64,000 bases of DNA from Dinghuibacter sp964544695 (GTDB lineage: Bacteria > Bacteroidota > Bacteroidia > Chitinophagales > Chitinophagaceae), in the NCBI GenBank assembly GCA_964544695.1, contig CAZJDB010000104.1, forward strand, positions 1 through 64,000, in the 5' to 3' direction. Of this stretch, positions 43,783 to 52,260 are shown piece after piece (positions within the stretch are counted from its first letter, which is position 1; each line of letters starts with the position of its first letter). The notes below the pieces were generated by a model. It ran no database searches. It was not told where the DNA came from and was given only the letters and a program-made list of their open reading frames with translations. The position numbers were made by a program, and so were the translations under genes.

Positions 43783-44418
43783 ATGCGGCCCTTCCTTTTT
43801 TTATTCGGATGTTTTGTCCTGGTGGGCGCCGGGCTACAGGTCTCCCACAGCAAATATGAACTGCTCCTGGCCGTCAACGGCCGTCATACCCCCTTTCTGG
43901 ATTCCGTCATGCCATGGTGGACCGATTTCGGCCTGGGGTGGACGCACGTCGCCGTCATCCTCCTCCTGTTCGCTTTCGCGTGGTTCCGCAGGGACCGCTT
44001 TACGGCCGTCCGCTGGGGATGGCTGGGTCTACTGGGCTTTGCTTTGCCTTCCCTACTCTCCCAGCTTTTAAAACATACTTTTTTCGACAATGTACTGCGT
44101 CCCTCCAACGATATGATCGGCGGTTCACTTCACTTCGTACCCGGCGTGGAGATTTACGGATACAACAGTTTCCCCTCCGGACACACGATTACCGCTTTCA
44201 GCATTGCACTGACGTTGATATATCTTTTCGCCCGGCGCCCCCTATGGCAGGTTTTGCTTTTCCTTTGGGCATGCTCCGTGGGCTATTCACGGATGTACCT
44301 CGCCGAACACTTCTTTGCCGACGTATACGGGGGCGCGATCATCGGGGTGGTGGCAACCGCGCTGGCACTTTGGATCGGGGAAAAGACGCTGCCTTATAAA
44401 CCCAGGGCGTCCCGGTAA
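43783..44418 (+). CDS. PAP2-family lipid phosphatase
   Basis: This 211-residue membrane protein has about five to six helices and PAP2 motifs: KHTFFDNVLRPSND, FPSGHTITAF with the catalytic His, and SRMYLAEHFFADVYGG. It removes phosphate from a lipid such as undecaprenyl pyrophosphate or phosphatidic acid; the substrate is open. It starts 4 bases after the dnaG stop and so is likely co-transcribed with it. The stop overlaps the convergent CYTH gene by 25 bases. Confidence 0.85.
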   Translation: MRPFLFLFGCFVLVGAGLQVSHSKYELLLAVNGRHTPFLDSVMPWWTDFGLGWTHVAVILLLFAFAWFRRDRFTAVRWGWLGLLGFALPSLLSQLLKHTFFDNVLRPSNDMIGGSLHFVPGVEIYGYNSFPSGHTITAFSIALTLIYLFARRPLWQVLLFLWACSVGYSRMYLAEHFFADVYGGAIIGVVATALALWIGEKTLPYKPRASR

Positions 44419-44828
44419 AATTGACATTGCCGGGCTAGTTCCGCTTCGGTTATCTGATCTTCCGGATCGAGGGCTTCTATTTCCACGAAATAGCCCTCCC
44501 CTTCTATTTCATCAAGTTGGAACCTGACGTTATCGATGAAATAGATTTCCCGCTTCCTTTCTACGACCAGGACGGTGCCGACGGCTTTGTCGAGGATGTT
44601 ACCCAGGTCTGCCGCCCCCGTTTCCAGGGGCAGGTAGCCTTCGGTATGGATCAGGGCGTTTTCGATGCTTCCCTGGCGGAGCTTGAGCTTTCCGTGGGGG
44701 ACGTTGAAATAGGTATCTCTCTGATGGTCGGTTCCCACGAATCTTGCGTGGTGCGTGCATAAAAAAGCCCGTATCGAATTGGCATCTTCGCAACGGGCCT
44801 TTATGGATGTTATGGTGATGCTTTGCAT
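44394..44828 (-). CDS. Degenerate CYTH-domain protein (class IV adenylate cyclase-like)
   Basis: This 144-residue protein is related to the CYTH/class IV cyclase-like proteins of Bacteroidota (RDTYFNVPHGKLKLRQGSIENALI, REIYFIDNVRFQLDEIEGEGYFVEIEALD). The EXEXK signature that binds metal is lost: the aligned residues are Thr6, Ser8 and Lys10. The loop after IENALI is also short; usual relatives are about 170-180 residues. The frame is intact, so it may be an inactive or changed binder of triphosphates. It starts 3 bases after the YdeI-like gene. Confidence 0.75.
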   Translation of the reverse strand: MQSITITSIKARCEDANSIRAFLCTHHARFVGTDHQRDTYFNVPHGKLKLRQGSIENALIHTEGYLPLETGAADLGNILDKAVGTVLVVERKREIYFIDNVRFQLDEIEGEGYFVEIEALDPEDQITEAELARQCQFYRDALGL

Positions 44829-44830
44829 AG

Positions 44831-45478
44831 TTACTTTTCCGTCGGCGTCTTTTTGCCGGCCCGGAGCTTCTCTACGGTCGCGTCGAGACGGCGCTTCCGC
44901 GTGTCTTCACGCTTGGCTCCCGTGATCCAGAGGACGTATTCCTTCCGGTTCGCCGCGGGGAGGCTGCCGAAGAAATCCTTGGCTTTGGGATGGAGGGTGA
45001 ACAGCGTTTCCATGTCCTCAGGGAGGGTCTGGGTTCGTTTCTTTACGCCCACGACTTCTTCGGCGACGTGTATCCTGTTTAAGATGGGCTCGGGCTCCCG
45101 GCGCTGGAAACGGATGGCCGTCCAGACGTGGTCCAGGGGGACCGTGCGGACGCACTCGAATCCCTGCTCGCAAATGCACTCCCAGGTACAATCCCGGTTG
45201 AGATCGCTGGCGATCTTGGAGGCCGCCTTGGGGTAGGCAATCCAGAGCTTGCCTTCCTCGTGCAAGGCCGGAAACACTTCTCCCAGGATCGATTGGAGCT
45301 GGCGCTGGTTGATGGCGAAGATGAGTGCAAAGTCGATCTTCTTGACCCTCAGCAGAGGCGTCACGTTCTTGGCAAAAGCCAGTTTGACAAATTGTTTCTC
45401 GATGGAGGAGGGAATACCTTGAATCAATAGATTCTTTTCGTCTTTGAGTTGCAGTTTTTCAAACAACGTTTGCGACAT
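44831..45478 (-). CDS. DUF3052-like / YdeI-OmdA family protein
   Basis: This 215-residue protein has an N-terminal half resembling DUF3052 (LLIQGIPSSIEKQF, KVDFALIFAINQ-type pattern) and a C-terminal 60 residues matching the YdeI/OmpD-associated (OmdA) family (LFTLHPKAKDFFGSLPAANR, KREDTRKRRLDATVEKL). Neither domain has a proven reaction. I chose the ATG at 45478, which begins MSQTLFEKL; the frame is open upstream to 45520. It probably forms an operon with the CYTH gene. Confidence 0.7.
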   Translation of the reverse strand: MSQTLFEKLQLKDEKNLLIQGIPSSIEKQFVKLAFAKNVTPLLRVKKIDFALIFAINQRQLQSILGEVFPALHEEGKLWIAYPKAASKIASDLNRDCTWECICEQGFECVRTVPLDHVWTAIRFQRREPEPILNRIHVAEEVVGVKKRTQTLPEDMETLFTLHPKAKDFFGSLPAANRKEYVLWITGAKREDTRKRRLDATVEKLRAGKKTPTEK

Positions 45479-45546
45479 GCGTAACACTTTTTGTATAAAA
45501 ATGTCAGAAAAGGAATGCAAAGGTATGAAAAATCGCGTACGGACGG

Positions 45547-46221
45547 TTACTCTTCTTCGGCGTTTTCGCCGCGTTTGCGGCTTTTTCGCCGGTCACGGTA
45601 CTTAAGGATGCCGGCTTTGCTCTCATTGCCCCTCAGCAGGCGGCCGATGTTCTTTTGGTGGGTTAATAGTACGAGGAGCGCCACAGACACGGCAAAGATA
45701 CGGTACAATTGCTGAGGCTCATCGAATATGTACAGAATAAATACCGCAAATGCGACACCTGCCAGTATTGAGCTCAGGGAAACGAAGCGTGTCATGTATA
45801 GTACCGCCAGGAATACGCCCACACAAGCCAGGGCCACATAGGGATGGATGGCCAATACCATGCCGAAAAGGGTAGCAACGCCCTTTCCGCCTTTAAAATC
45901 CGCCCATAGGGGAAAGATGTGACCGATGACGGCGGATAAGCCCAGACCGATCTGGAGGTTGATCAATGCCGTTTCGTGTATAGGGTCCGTGTAGTACGGA
46001 AGAAGAAGGTACAATTTCACCGCAGCGATACCTTTCAGCATGTCCATCAGCATGACGATCGTTCCAAACTTGGGGCCAAGGACCCTGAAGGTGTTGGTAG
46101 CGCCCATGTTGCCACTTCCATAGTCCCGGATGTCTATCCCAAAAAACACCTTACTGATGATCACAGCCGAAGGAATAGAGCCGATACCATACGCGAGAAG
46201 TATTACCAGGAATTCATTCAT
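45547..46221 (-). CDS. plsY: Glycerol-3-phosphate acyltransferase PlsY
   Basis: This 224-residue membrane protein of the PlsY family transfers the acyl group of acyl-phosphate to glycerol 3-phosphate, the first step of phospholipid synthesis. Conserved loops are visible: YGIGSIPSAVIISK, DIRDYGSGNMGATNTFRVLG and FPLWADFKGGKGVAT. The C-terminal tail of about 25 residues is basic and not part of the family core. A plausible promoter lies at 46247-46278. Confidence 0.92.
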   Translation of the reverse strand: MNEFLVILLAYGIGSIPSAVIISKVFFGIDIRDYGSGNMGATNTFRVLGPKFGTIVMLMDMLKGIAAVKLYLLLPYYTDPIHETALINLQIGLGLSAVIGHIFPLWADFKGGKGVATLFGMVLAIHPYVALACVGVFLAVLYMTRFVSLSSILAGVAFAVFILYIFDEPQQLYRIFAVSVALLVLLTHQKNIGRLLRGNESKAGILKYRDRRKSRKRGENAEEE

Positions 46222-46246
46222 CGTCTATTGGATACTGCTGAACTAG

Positions 46247-46278
46247 CTAAGTTAAGCCATTTTACCAAAACAGCCAAA
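46247..46278 (-). promoter_or_regulatory. plsY promoter
   Basis: Minus strand TTTG (46278-46275), 20 bases, TAACTTAG (46254-46247), one mismatch from TAnnTTTG. Start of transcription would be near 46240, about 20 bases ahead of the ATG. Confidence 0.5.
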
Positions 46279-46305
46279 AACGGGCATCCCCCTGTATCAA
46301 AACCG

Positions 46306-46347
46306 GACGCTCATCACCGTCCTCACCCTCATAACCCCCTGAGCGTC
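46306..46347 (+). promoter_or_regulatory. Inverted repeat upstream of the sigma-54 promoter
   Basis: GACGCTCA (46306-46313) and TGAGCGTC (46340-46347) are perfect 8-bp inverted arms with centres 34 bases apart. They lie 17 to 58 bases upstream of the -24 element. They could be the binding sites of the sigma-54 activator or form a hairpin in an overlapping transcript. Confidence 0.45.
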
Positions 46348-46361
46348 AAAAATCCTGCAGT

Positions 46362-46378
46362 TTGGCACTTCCCTGGCT
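46362..46378 (+). promoter_or_regulatory. Sigma-54 (-24/-12) promoter of the permease gene
   Basis: TTGGCACTTCCCTGGCT matches YTGGCACG-N4-TTGCW at 11 of 13 fixed positions, with GG (46364-46365) and GC (46376-46377) at the required 10-base distance. Transcription would start near 46388, 19 bases ahead of the ATG at 46407, which in turn supports that start. Confidence 0.7.
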
Positions 46379-46406
46379 GTGTTATCTCTTTATCAATCAT
46401 TTGTTT

Positions 46407-48791
46407 ATGCTGTCGAACGCCCCATTTTGGCATTTCTTCCGTACCACCTGGCGCAACCTCGCAAAAGACCGCCGCTTCACCCTCCTGAATTTACTGGGCC
46501 TGTCTACCGGTATTGCCTGCACGCTGTTGATTTACTTATGGGTGACCGACGAGTTGCAAATGGATAAATTTCATGTAAATCATACCCGCCTGTACCAGGT
46601 GATGGAAAATCGGATACAAGGCCCCAATATCTGGACCGCCCACTCCGCCCCCGCACCCGAGGCCGACGCCCTGGCAAAAGAAATGCCCGAGGTTGAATAT
46701 GCGGTCCCGGTAATCAGCACTGATAAAACCACCCTCTCCTCTGCCCCGGATAAAAATATCAAATCCGACGGTCTGTACGCAGGCGCGGACTTCTTTCACG
46801 TCTTTTCCTACAACCTGATCCAGGGCAGCCCCGACCATGTACTTTCCGGCAAGAACGGCATCGTAATATCCGATCTGATGGCCCATAGGTTATTCGGAAC
46901 CACCGAAAACCTCATCGGCAAGATCGTCGTGCTGCAACACGATCAACCCTATACCATCTCGGGAATTTTTACAGCGCCGGGCGTCCATTCCTCCCAACAA
47001 TTCGATTTTGTCCTCCCGATCCTGAATAACAATGATGCGAAGGACAATCGCTCCAACTGGGACAACACCTTCTGTTCCACCTATCTTATCCTGAAACCCG
47101 GTACCAACGTAGCTCAATTCAATGCCAAAATAGCCGGACTGATCGTGCGCAAATCCAACAATCAAATCAAATACCGCACCCCCTTTATCCAACGCTATTC
47201 GGACATCTATCTGTACGGACGTTATGAGGCCGGCGTCCTGGCCGGCGGCAGAATAGACTATGTGCGGTTATTTTCGCTCATCGCGCTTTTTATCCTCGTC
47301 ATCGCCTGTATCAACTTTATGAACCTTTCCACCGCAAAGGCTGCCGGCAGGGCCAAAGAAGTCGGTATAAAGAAAGTTGTCGGCGCAGGCCGCGGCACCC
47401 TCATCATTCAATTTCTCGGCGAATCCATCGGGGTGGCCTTCGCCTCCCTCCTTCTGGCTATTGTGTGGGTAAGCCTTTTCCTCCCTGCCTTCAACAATAT
47501 TACCGGCAAACAACTATCATTGGTTCACCTGAATACCGGGTTTATCCTTTCGGCGTTGGGCATCACGTTGTTCACCGGGTTGATGGCCGGCAGTTATCCC
47601 GCCCTTTATCTTTCCCGCTTCAAACCCATCCAGGTGCTGAAAGGTAAGCTCAGGACAGCCGCTGGTGAAGTCTTCGTTCGGAAGGGTCTGGTTGTCTTTC
47701 AATTCACACTTTCCATAATGCTTATCGTCGCCGTGGGGGTTGTCTATCGCCAGATCAACTATATCCAGACCAAGCCCCTTGGCTATGACCGGGACCACGT
47801 CCTCAGCATTGACAAGGAAGGCCGGCTCAACGACGTGCAGCAGCAAAATACTTTCCTGGCCGAAGCAAGACGCATTCCCGGTGTCGTCAGTGCTTCCGGG
47901 ATCAGCCATACGCTGACGGGACATAACGGAGGTACTTATAACGTTGTCTGGCCGGGCAAGAACCCGAATGACCGCACCGAATTCGAAGTCGTTGGCGGCG
48001 ATTTCGACATGATCAGCACGCTGGGCATGACCATAAAGGACGGGCGCGACTTCTCCGGCGCCTACCCCTCGGACAGCGCAGGCATCATCTTCAATGAGGC
48101 CGCCATCCGCTTCATGGGTCTCAAACACCCCATAGGTCAGGAGGTCACCATGTGGGGTCAGCAGCTCAAAATCGTTGGGGTGGTAGGCGACTTTCATTTT
48201 GAGTCCCTGCACGAAAAAGTAAAACCGCTCTTGATCGTGCTCAGACCGCAGTGGACAAGCCGTTTCGTGATCAAATTGGCGGCGGAAAAGGAAAAGCCGG
48301 CGATTGCAGCATTGGACCAGTTATACCGGCAATTCAATCCCGACTGGTCATTCAGCTATACATTTATGGATGAGAGTTACCAAACCCTGTACGTATCGGA
48401 AAATCGCGTGTCCGTCTTATCTCGCTGCTTCGCCGGGCTGGCCATACTCATCTCCTGCCTCGGCCTGTTCGGGCTGGCTGCCTTCACTGCCCAACGCCGC
48501 AACAAAGAGATCGGCATCAGAAAGGTATTGGGTGCCTCCGTAAGCGGCGTCGTCATATTGCTCTCCGGCGACTTCCTGAGGCTGGTACTCCTGGCCATGC
48601 TGATCTCCTTTCCCCTGGCATGGTGGGCGGCCAGCCAGTGGCTCAAGAGCTTCGCTTATCGCATCGATATCGGCATCGGCATCTTCGCCGCTACCGGCGC
48701 ATTCATCATTATACTCACCTTCTTAACCATTAGTTTTCAATCGATCCGGGCCGCCCTCGCCAATCCGGTGAAAAGTTTACGAACAGAATGA
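46407..48791 (+). CDS. FtsX/MacB-type ABC transporter permease
   Basis: This 794-residue inner-membrane protein has two MacB_PCD periplasmic domains and two sets of FtsX-type helices: one helix near residue 30, three near 290-420, one near 435-460 and three near 680-780. Conserved LFSLIALFILVIACINFMNLSTAKAAGRAKEVGIKK and QRRNKEIGIRKVLGAS are the usual FtsX elements. Such solitary permeases are abundant in Chitinophaga relatives; no ATPase gene is adjacent. The start at 46407 was taken because the open frame to 46362 would begin inside the sigma-54 promoter. Its base composition is more AT-rich than neighbouring genes. Substrate unknown. Confidence 0.88.
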   Translation: MLSNAPFWHFFRTTWRNLAKDRRFTLLNLLGLSTGIACTLLIYLWVTDELQMDKFHVNHTRLYQVMENRIQGPNIWTAHSAPAPEADALAKEMPEVEYAVPVISTDKTTLSSAPDKNIKSDGLYAGADFFHVFSYNLIQGSPDHVLSGKNGIVISDLMAHRLFGTTENLIGKIVVLQHDQPYTISGIFTAPGVHSSQQFDFVLPILNNNDAKDNRSNWDNTFCSTYLILKPGTNVAQFNAKIAGLIVRKSNNQIKYRTPFIQRYSDIYLYGRYEAGVLAGGRIDYVRLFSLIALFILVIACINFMNLSTAKAAGRAKEVGIKKVVGAGRGTLIIQFLGESIGVAFASLLLAIVWVSLFLPAFNNITGKQLSLVHLNTGFILSALGITLFTGLMAGSYPALYLSRFKPIQVLKGKLRTAAGEVFVRKGLVVFQFTLSIMLIVAVGVVYRQINYIQTKPLGYDRDHVLSIDKEGRLNDVQQQNTFLAEARRIPGVVSASGISHTLTGHNGGTYNVVWPGKNPNDRTEFEVVGGDFDMISTLGMTIKDGRDFSGAYPSDSAGIIFNEAAIRFMGLKHPIGQEVTMWGQQLKIVGVVGDFHFESLHEKVKPLLIVLRPQWTSRFVIKLAAEKEKPAIAALDQLYRQFNPDWSFSYTFMDESYQTLYVSENRVSVLSRCFAGLAILISCLGLFGLAAFTAQRRNKEIGIRKVLGASVSGVVILLSGDFLRLVLLAMLISFPLAWWAASQWLKSFAYRIDIGIGIFAATGAFIIILTFLTISFQSIRAALANPVKSLRTE

Positions 48792-48839
48792 TTTTAACCT
48801 GAGACACCACCAACTGTTACGGTGGACGGGCGTTGAGCG

Positions 48840-49658
48840 CTATTTCTTCCAGAGTTGTGCGACCCAGGGAGCGGCAGTCGCGCGGGGCGCCCCCTCGCTG
48901 AAACCAGCGCGGCGGGCAGCTTCCGCCACCATCAACGCGTCGCTTTCCAATATGCCACTTAGCAATAACCAACCCCCGGGCGTCAGGACCTCCGCAAATT
49001 CGTCCATTTCGGATAAGAGAACGGGCCGGTTGATATTGGCCAAAATTATATCCGCGGGCCCAAGGCCACGCACCGTTTCGCGGGCCTGAAGGATGATGCG
49101 GCGTGCGCCGTTGCGGCCCATATTTTCGCCCGCGTTTTCGATGCTCCAGTGGTCACTGTCCAGGGCTTCGACGCTGGCTGCACCCAGGCGCTCCGCCAGG
49201 ATGGCCAGCACGCCCGTGCCCGTGCCGAAGTCGATGACGCGCGCGTCCGCAAAGGGCAGGGAGCGCATGTGTTCGATCATGAGGCGCGTGGTGGCGTGGT
49301 GTCCCGTGCCAAAGCTCATCTTGGGGGTGATGACGATCTCGTGGGTCACACCCGGTATGGGTTCGTGGAAGTCGGCACGAATGGCGCAGAAGTCGCCGAT
49401 GCGTACGGGGTCGAAGTTGGATTCCCAGGTGGCGTTCCAGTTCTGCTCGGGCAAAACGCGGCGTTCCATGCCGGGCAGCTGGGTCTGCGCCCAGGCCTCG
49501 AATGCACATTCGTCGAGGTTGCCCTGCGGGATATACGCCTTGAGCCCTTTATCTTCTTCGGTAAAGCCCTCGAAGCCCCATGCTTCCAAGGTCGGGACCA
49601 GGAGGTCCCGGCGCGTGGAATCAGGCTCGGCAATCGTTATTTCAATGTAGGCTGACAT
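48840..49658 (-). CDS. prmA: Ribosomal protein L11 methyltransferase
   Basis: This 272-residue enzyme transfers methyl groups from S-adenosylmethionine to ribosomal protein L11. It shows an N-terminal substrate-recognition domain (about 1-100) and a Rossmann methyltransferase with VIDFGTGTGVLAIL, preceded by MSFGTGHHATTRLM. ILANINRPVLL carries the N-x-x-x-P-like catalytic motif. It lies 27 bases after pnp, with a small GC-rich hairpin between them. It converges with the permease gene. Confidence 0.9.
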   Translation of the reverse strand: MSAYIEITIAEPDSTRRDLLVPTLEAWGFEGFTEEDKGLKAYIPQGNLDECAFEAWAQTQLPGMERRVLPEQNWNATWESNFDPVRIGDFCAIRADFHEPIPGVTHEIVITPKMSFGTGHHATTRLMIEHMRSLPFADARVIDFGTGTGVLAILAERLGAASVEALDSDHWSIENAGENMGRNGARRIILQARETVRGLGPADIILANINRPVLLSEMDEFAEVLTPGGWLLLSGILESDALMVAEAARRAGFSEGAPRATAAPWVAQLWKK

Positions 49659-49670
49659 GAGGAGTTGGCG

Positions 49671-49685
49671 CGCGCCTCCGGCGCG
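49671..49685. repeat. GC-rich palindrome between pnp and prmA
   Basis: CGCGCC-TCC-GGCGCG forms a 6-bp stem with a 3-base loop immediately behind the pnp stop. The same core, GACGCGCC-NNN-GGCGCG, recurs at 52175-52193, and in part at 52605-52618. Confidence 0.6.
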
Positions 49686-52076
49686 TCAAAGGGTCTCGGA
49701 ACCGTCATCCTGCTGGCGATGCTGGGGTTCGGGCCTCGGCTCGTGTTGTTCACGGGGTTCCCTGGGGGGACGGTTATCATCCCTTGGAGGGCGGTTGTCA
49801 TCCCTGGGGGGCCGGCTGTCGCGTTGCTGGCCGCCGCCGCGACGATCTCCGCCGCGATCTCCGCCACGGTCACGGTCTCCACCGCCGCGACGATCACCAC
49901 GATCCCCACCGCGATCTCCACCACCGGAACGTTCGGGCCTCTCGGGCCTTTCGACGTAGCCTTCGGGCTTGGGCATCAGGATCTTGCGGCTGAGCTTGTA
50001 TTTGCCCGTCTTTGCGTCGACACCCAGGAGTTTTACCTTGATTATATCGCCTTCGTTGAGGACCCCTTCCAGGGTTTCGAGGCGTTTCCAACTGACTTCG
50101 GAAATGTGTAAGAGACCTTGCTTACCGGGCATGAATTCGATGAAGGCGCCGAATTCCTTGATGCCTTTGACGGGCCCTTCGTAGGTGGTCCCGACTTCGG
50201 GCTGGGCGGTAATGCCCTTGACCCAGTTGACGGCTTTTTCCAGCCCTTCCTTGGCAGGAGAGAAGATGCTGACTTCACCCTGGTTGCCGACTTCTTCGAT
50301 ATTGATGGTGGTGCCCGTTTCGCGTTGGATTTCCTGGATGATCTTGCCCTGGGGCCCGATCACGGCGCCGATGAATTCCTTGTCGGTGAACAGCTTCACC
50401 ATGCGAGGCGCATGCGGTTTGACATCGGGGCGCGCTTCGGGCATCGTCGCGTACATGGCATCCAGGATGTGGAGCCTGCCCTTACGCGCCTGTTCCAGTG
50501 CTTCGCGCATGACGTCCATGGGCAAGCCGTCCACTTTGATGTCCATCTGGACACCACAAATCCCTTCGCGCGTGCCCGTAACTTTGAAGTCCATGTCACC
50601 CAGGTGGTCTTCGTCACCCAGGATGTCCGTCAGGATAGCGAACTTCTTGTCTTCACTGCGGGTGATGAGGCCCATGGCCACCCCGCTGACGTGCTTGGGG
50701 AAAGGTACCCCGGCATCCATGAGGGCCAGGGAGCCCGCGCAAACGGTCGCCATACTGCTGGACCCGTTGGATTCCAGGATGTCGCTGACCACGCGGACCG
50801 TATAAGGATATTCGCTCCCCGGCATCATTTGCTTCAGGCTGCGCAGGGCCAGGTTGCCGTGGCCCACTTCGCGGCGCCCTGGGGCGCGCATCATCTTCAC
50901 TTCTCCCGTGGAGAAGGGGGGAAAATTATAGTGGAGGATGAACTTGGCGTAATCGGAGGTGGCGGCGCTTTCGATGAGGAGCTCGTCCAGGGGCGTACCC
51001 AGGGTCACCGTGGTGAGGGACTGGGTTTCACCGCGCGTAAACAAGGCGGAGCCGTGGGGGGTCGGCAGTGCATCGACTTCCATGGCGAGGGGCCGTACCT
51101 GGTCGAGCTGGCGTCCGTCCAGGCGAATACGATCGTCGAGGATCATGTTGCGGACCACATCCCATTCCAGGTCTTCGTAATATTTTTTGGCGAGCTTCTT
51201 GGTTTTGTCTTCGATTTCGCCCAGGCTGGCGATCGTTTCGTCCTTGAGGGTGGAGAAAGCGTCGGAGCGCTCGTGCTTGGCCGTACCCTTACGCGCGATG
51301 GCATAGAGCCGGTCCTTGGCAAAGGCCGAAACCTTTTCGCGAAGGGCTTCATCGACCTCGGGTTTCTTGTAGTCGCGCACTGAGGTTACGCCCGCTTTGG
51401 CGCGGAGTTCCTGCTGGGCTTTGATTTGCAACCGGATGGCGTCGTGGGCTATCTGCAGGGCCTGGACCAGGTCTTCTTCTTTGCATTCCTTGGATTCACC
51501 TTCCACCATCATGAGGTTCTTTTCGGTGGCGCCGATCATGAAGTCCATGTCGGATTCGGCGAGCTGCTTGCGGGTGGGGTTGACAACGAAAGTCCCGTTC
51601 ACCCTGGACACGCGCACTTCGGAGATGATTTCCTTGATGGGAATATCGGAAACGGCCAGGGCTGCTGAAGCAGCCAGGCAGGCCAGCGAATCGGGCATGA
51701 CTTCCAGGTCGGAAGATACCAGGGTCACCAGGACCTGAACGTCACAGAAATAATCATCGGGGAAAAGGGGCCTCAGGGCCCGGTCGATGAGGCGGCTGGT
51801 CAGGACTTCATAGTCGTTCAGCCTGCCTTCCCGTTTGAAGAAGGAGCCGGGGATGCGGCCCGCGGAGGCAAACTTTTCATTATAATCAACGACGAGGGGG
51901 AAAAACTCTTGACCTTCTTTAGGTTCCTTGTTGGCGACTACGGTCGCCAGAATGATGCAATTTCCCTGGCGGACGGTTACTGCTCCATCTGCTTGCCGGG
52001 CTAACTTACCGGTTTCAATGGTTACGACCCGGCCATCGCCGAGGTCGAAGGAGCTGCTGATTGGTTGTGTTAACAT
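49686..52076 (-). CDS. pnp: Polynucleotide phosphorylase
   Basis: This 796-residue 3'-5' exoribonuclease uses phosphate to degrade RNA. It has two RNase PH domains (about 10-140 and 315-545) flanking the helical linker, a KH domain (about 555-620, IGAVIGPQGKIIQEIQRETG) and an S1 domain (about 630-700, GTTYEGPVKGIKEFGAFIEF). A long C-terminal tail rich in Gly, Arg and Asp (about 715-796) follows; RGG-like tails often bind RNA. It lies downstream of rpsO as in many bacteria. An 18-bp perfect hairpin sits 26 bases before the ATG and may control expression. Confidence 0.95.
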   Translation of the reverse strand: MLTQPISSSFDLGDGRVVTIETGKLARQADGAVTVRQGNCIILATVVANKEPKEGQEFFPLVVDYNEKFASAGRIPGSFFKREGRLNDYEVLTSRLIDRALRPLFPDDYFCDVQVLVTLVSSDLEVMPDSLACLAASAALAVSDIPIKEIISEVRVSRVNGTFVVNPTRKQLAESDMDFMIGATEKNLMMVEGESKECKEEDLVQALQIAHDAIRLQIKAQQELRAKAGVTSVRDYKKPEVDEALREKVSAFAKDRLYAIARKGTAKHERSDAFSTLKDETIASLGEIEDKTKKLAKKYYEDLEWDVVRNMILDDRIRLDGRQLDQVRPLAMEVDALPTPHGSALFTRGETQSLTTVTLGTPLDELLIESAATSDYAKFILHYNFPPFSTGEVKMMRAPGRREVGHGNLALRSLKQMMPGSEYPYTVRVVSDILESNGSSSMATVCAGSLALMDAGVPFPKHVSGVAMGLITRSEDKKFAILTDILGDEDHLGDMDFKVTGTREGICGVQMDIKVDGLPMDVMREALEQARKGRLHILDAMYATMPEARPDVKPHAPRMVKLFTDKEFIGAVIGPQGKIIQEIQRETGTTINIEEVGNQGEVSIFSPAKEGLEKAVNWVKGITAQPEVGTTYEGPVKGIKEFGAFIEFMPGKQGLLHISEVSWKRLETLEGVLNEGDIIKVKLLGVDAKTGKYKLSRKILMPKPEGYVERPERPERSGGGDRGGDRGDRRGGGDRDRGGDRGGDRRGGGQQRDSRPPRDDNRPPRDDNRPPREPREQHEPRPEPQHRQQDDGSETL

Positions 52077-52101
52077 ACACTAACGTTATAAAAATAATTG
52101 T

Positions 52102-52150
52102 GTTTGCGCGGAATCGCTAATTTTGACCAAGGTAGCGATTCCGCGCAAAC
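52102..52150 (-). promoter_or_regulatory. 18-bp perfect hairpin in the pnp leader
   Basis: GTTTGCGCGGAATCGCTA (52102-52119) and its exact reverse complement (52133-52150) enclose a 13-base loop. It has no T run after it on the minus strand, so it is not a standard terminator. In Escherichia coli a long leader hairpin of pnp is cut by RNase III and mediates autoregulation by PNPase; the position here is alike. Sequence is symmetric, so it could act on either strand. Confidence 0.75.
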
Positions 52151-52163
52151 ATCGCTAATAATG

Positions 52164-52193
52164 GCCCTTCGGGCGACGCGCCTACGGCGCGTC
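52164..52193. repeat. Paired GC-rich palindromes (REP-like)
   Basis: GCCC-TTC-GGGC (52164-52174) is followed directly by GACGCGCC-TAC-GGCGCGTC (52175-52193). They lie between the rpsO terminator and the pnp leader hairpin. The second shares its core with 49671-49685. Possibly extragenic palindromic repeats. Confidence 0.55.
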
Positions 52194-52197
52194 CTGT

Positions 52198-52238
52198 ATA
52201 AAAAAAACGATTCCCAACCGGAATTCGCAGTTGGGAAT
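52198..52238 (-). terminator. rpsO terminator
   Basis: ATTCCCAAC (52210-52218) pairs with GTTGGGAAT (52230-52238) around an 11-base loop. On the minus strand the stem is followed by CGTTTTTTTTATA. It lies 22 bases past the rpsO stop, so transcription into pnp needs readthrough or its own promoter. Confidence 0.8.
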
Positions 52239-52260
52239 GGTTCGTGGGTGACATCGGTAT

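Noticed and set aside
42390..43877. 495-codon open frame antisense to dnaG
   Set aside because: It is the mirror of a certain gene in GC-rich DNA, shows no family motif and has low-complexity Val/Gly/Glu composition.
48807..48825. Hairpin CCACC/GGTGG between the permease gene and prmA as terminator
   Set aside because: The stem is only 5 bp with a 9-base loop and no T run on either strand.
49665..50111. Frame antisense to the PNPase C-terminal tail
   Set aside because: Its Ala/Thr-rich product mirrors the RGG/Asp tail; the pnp gene is certain.
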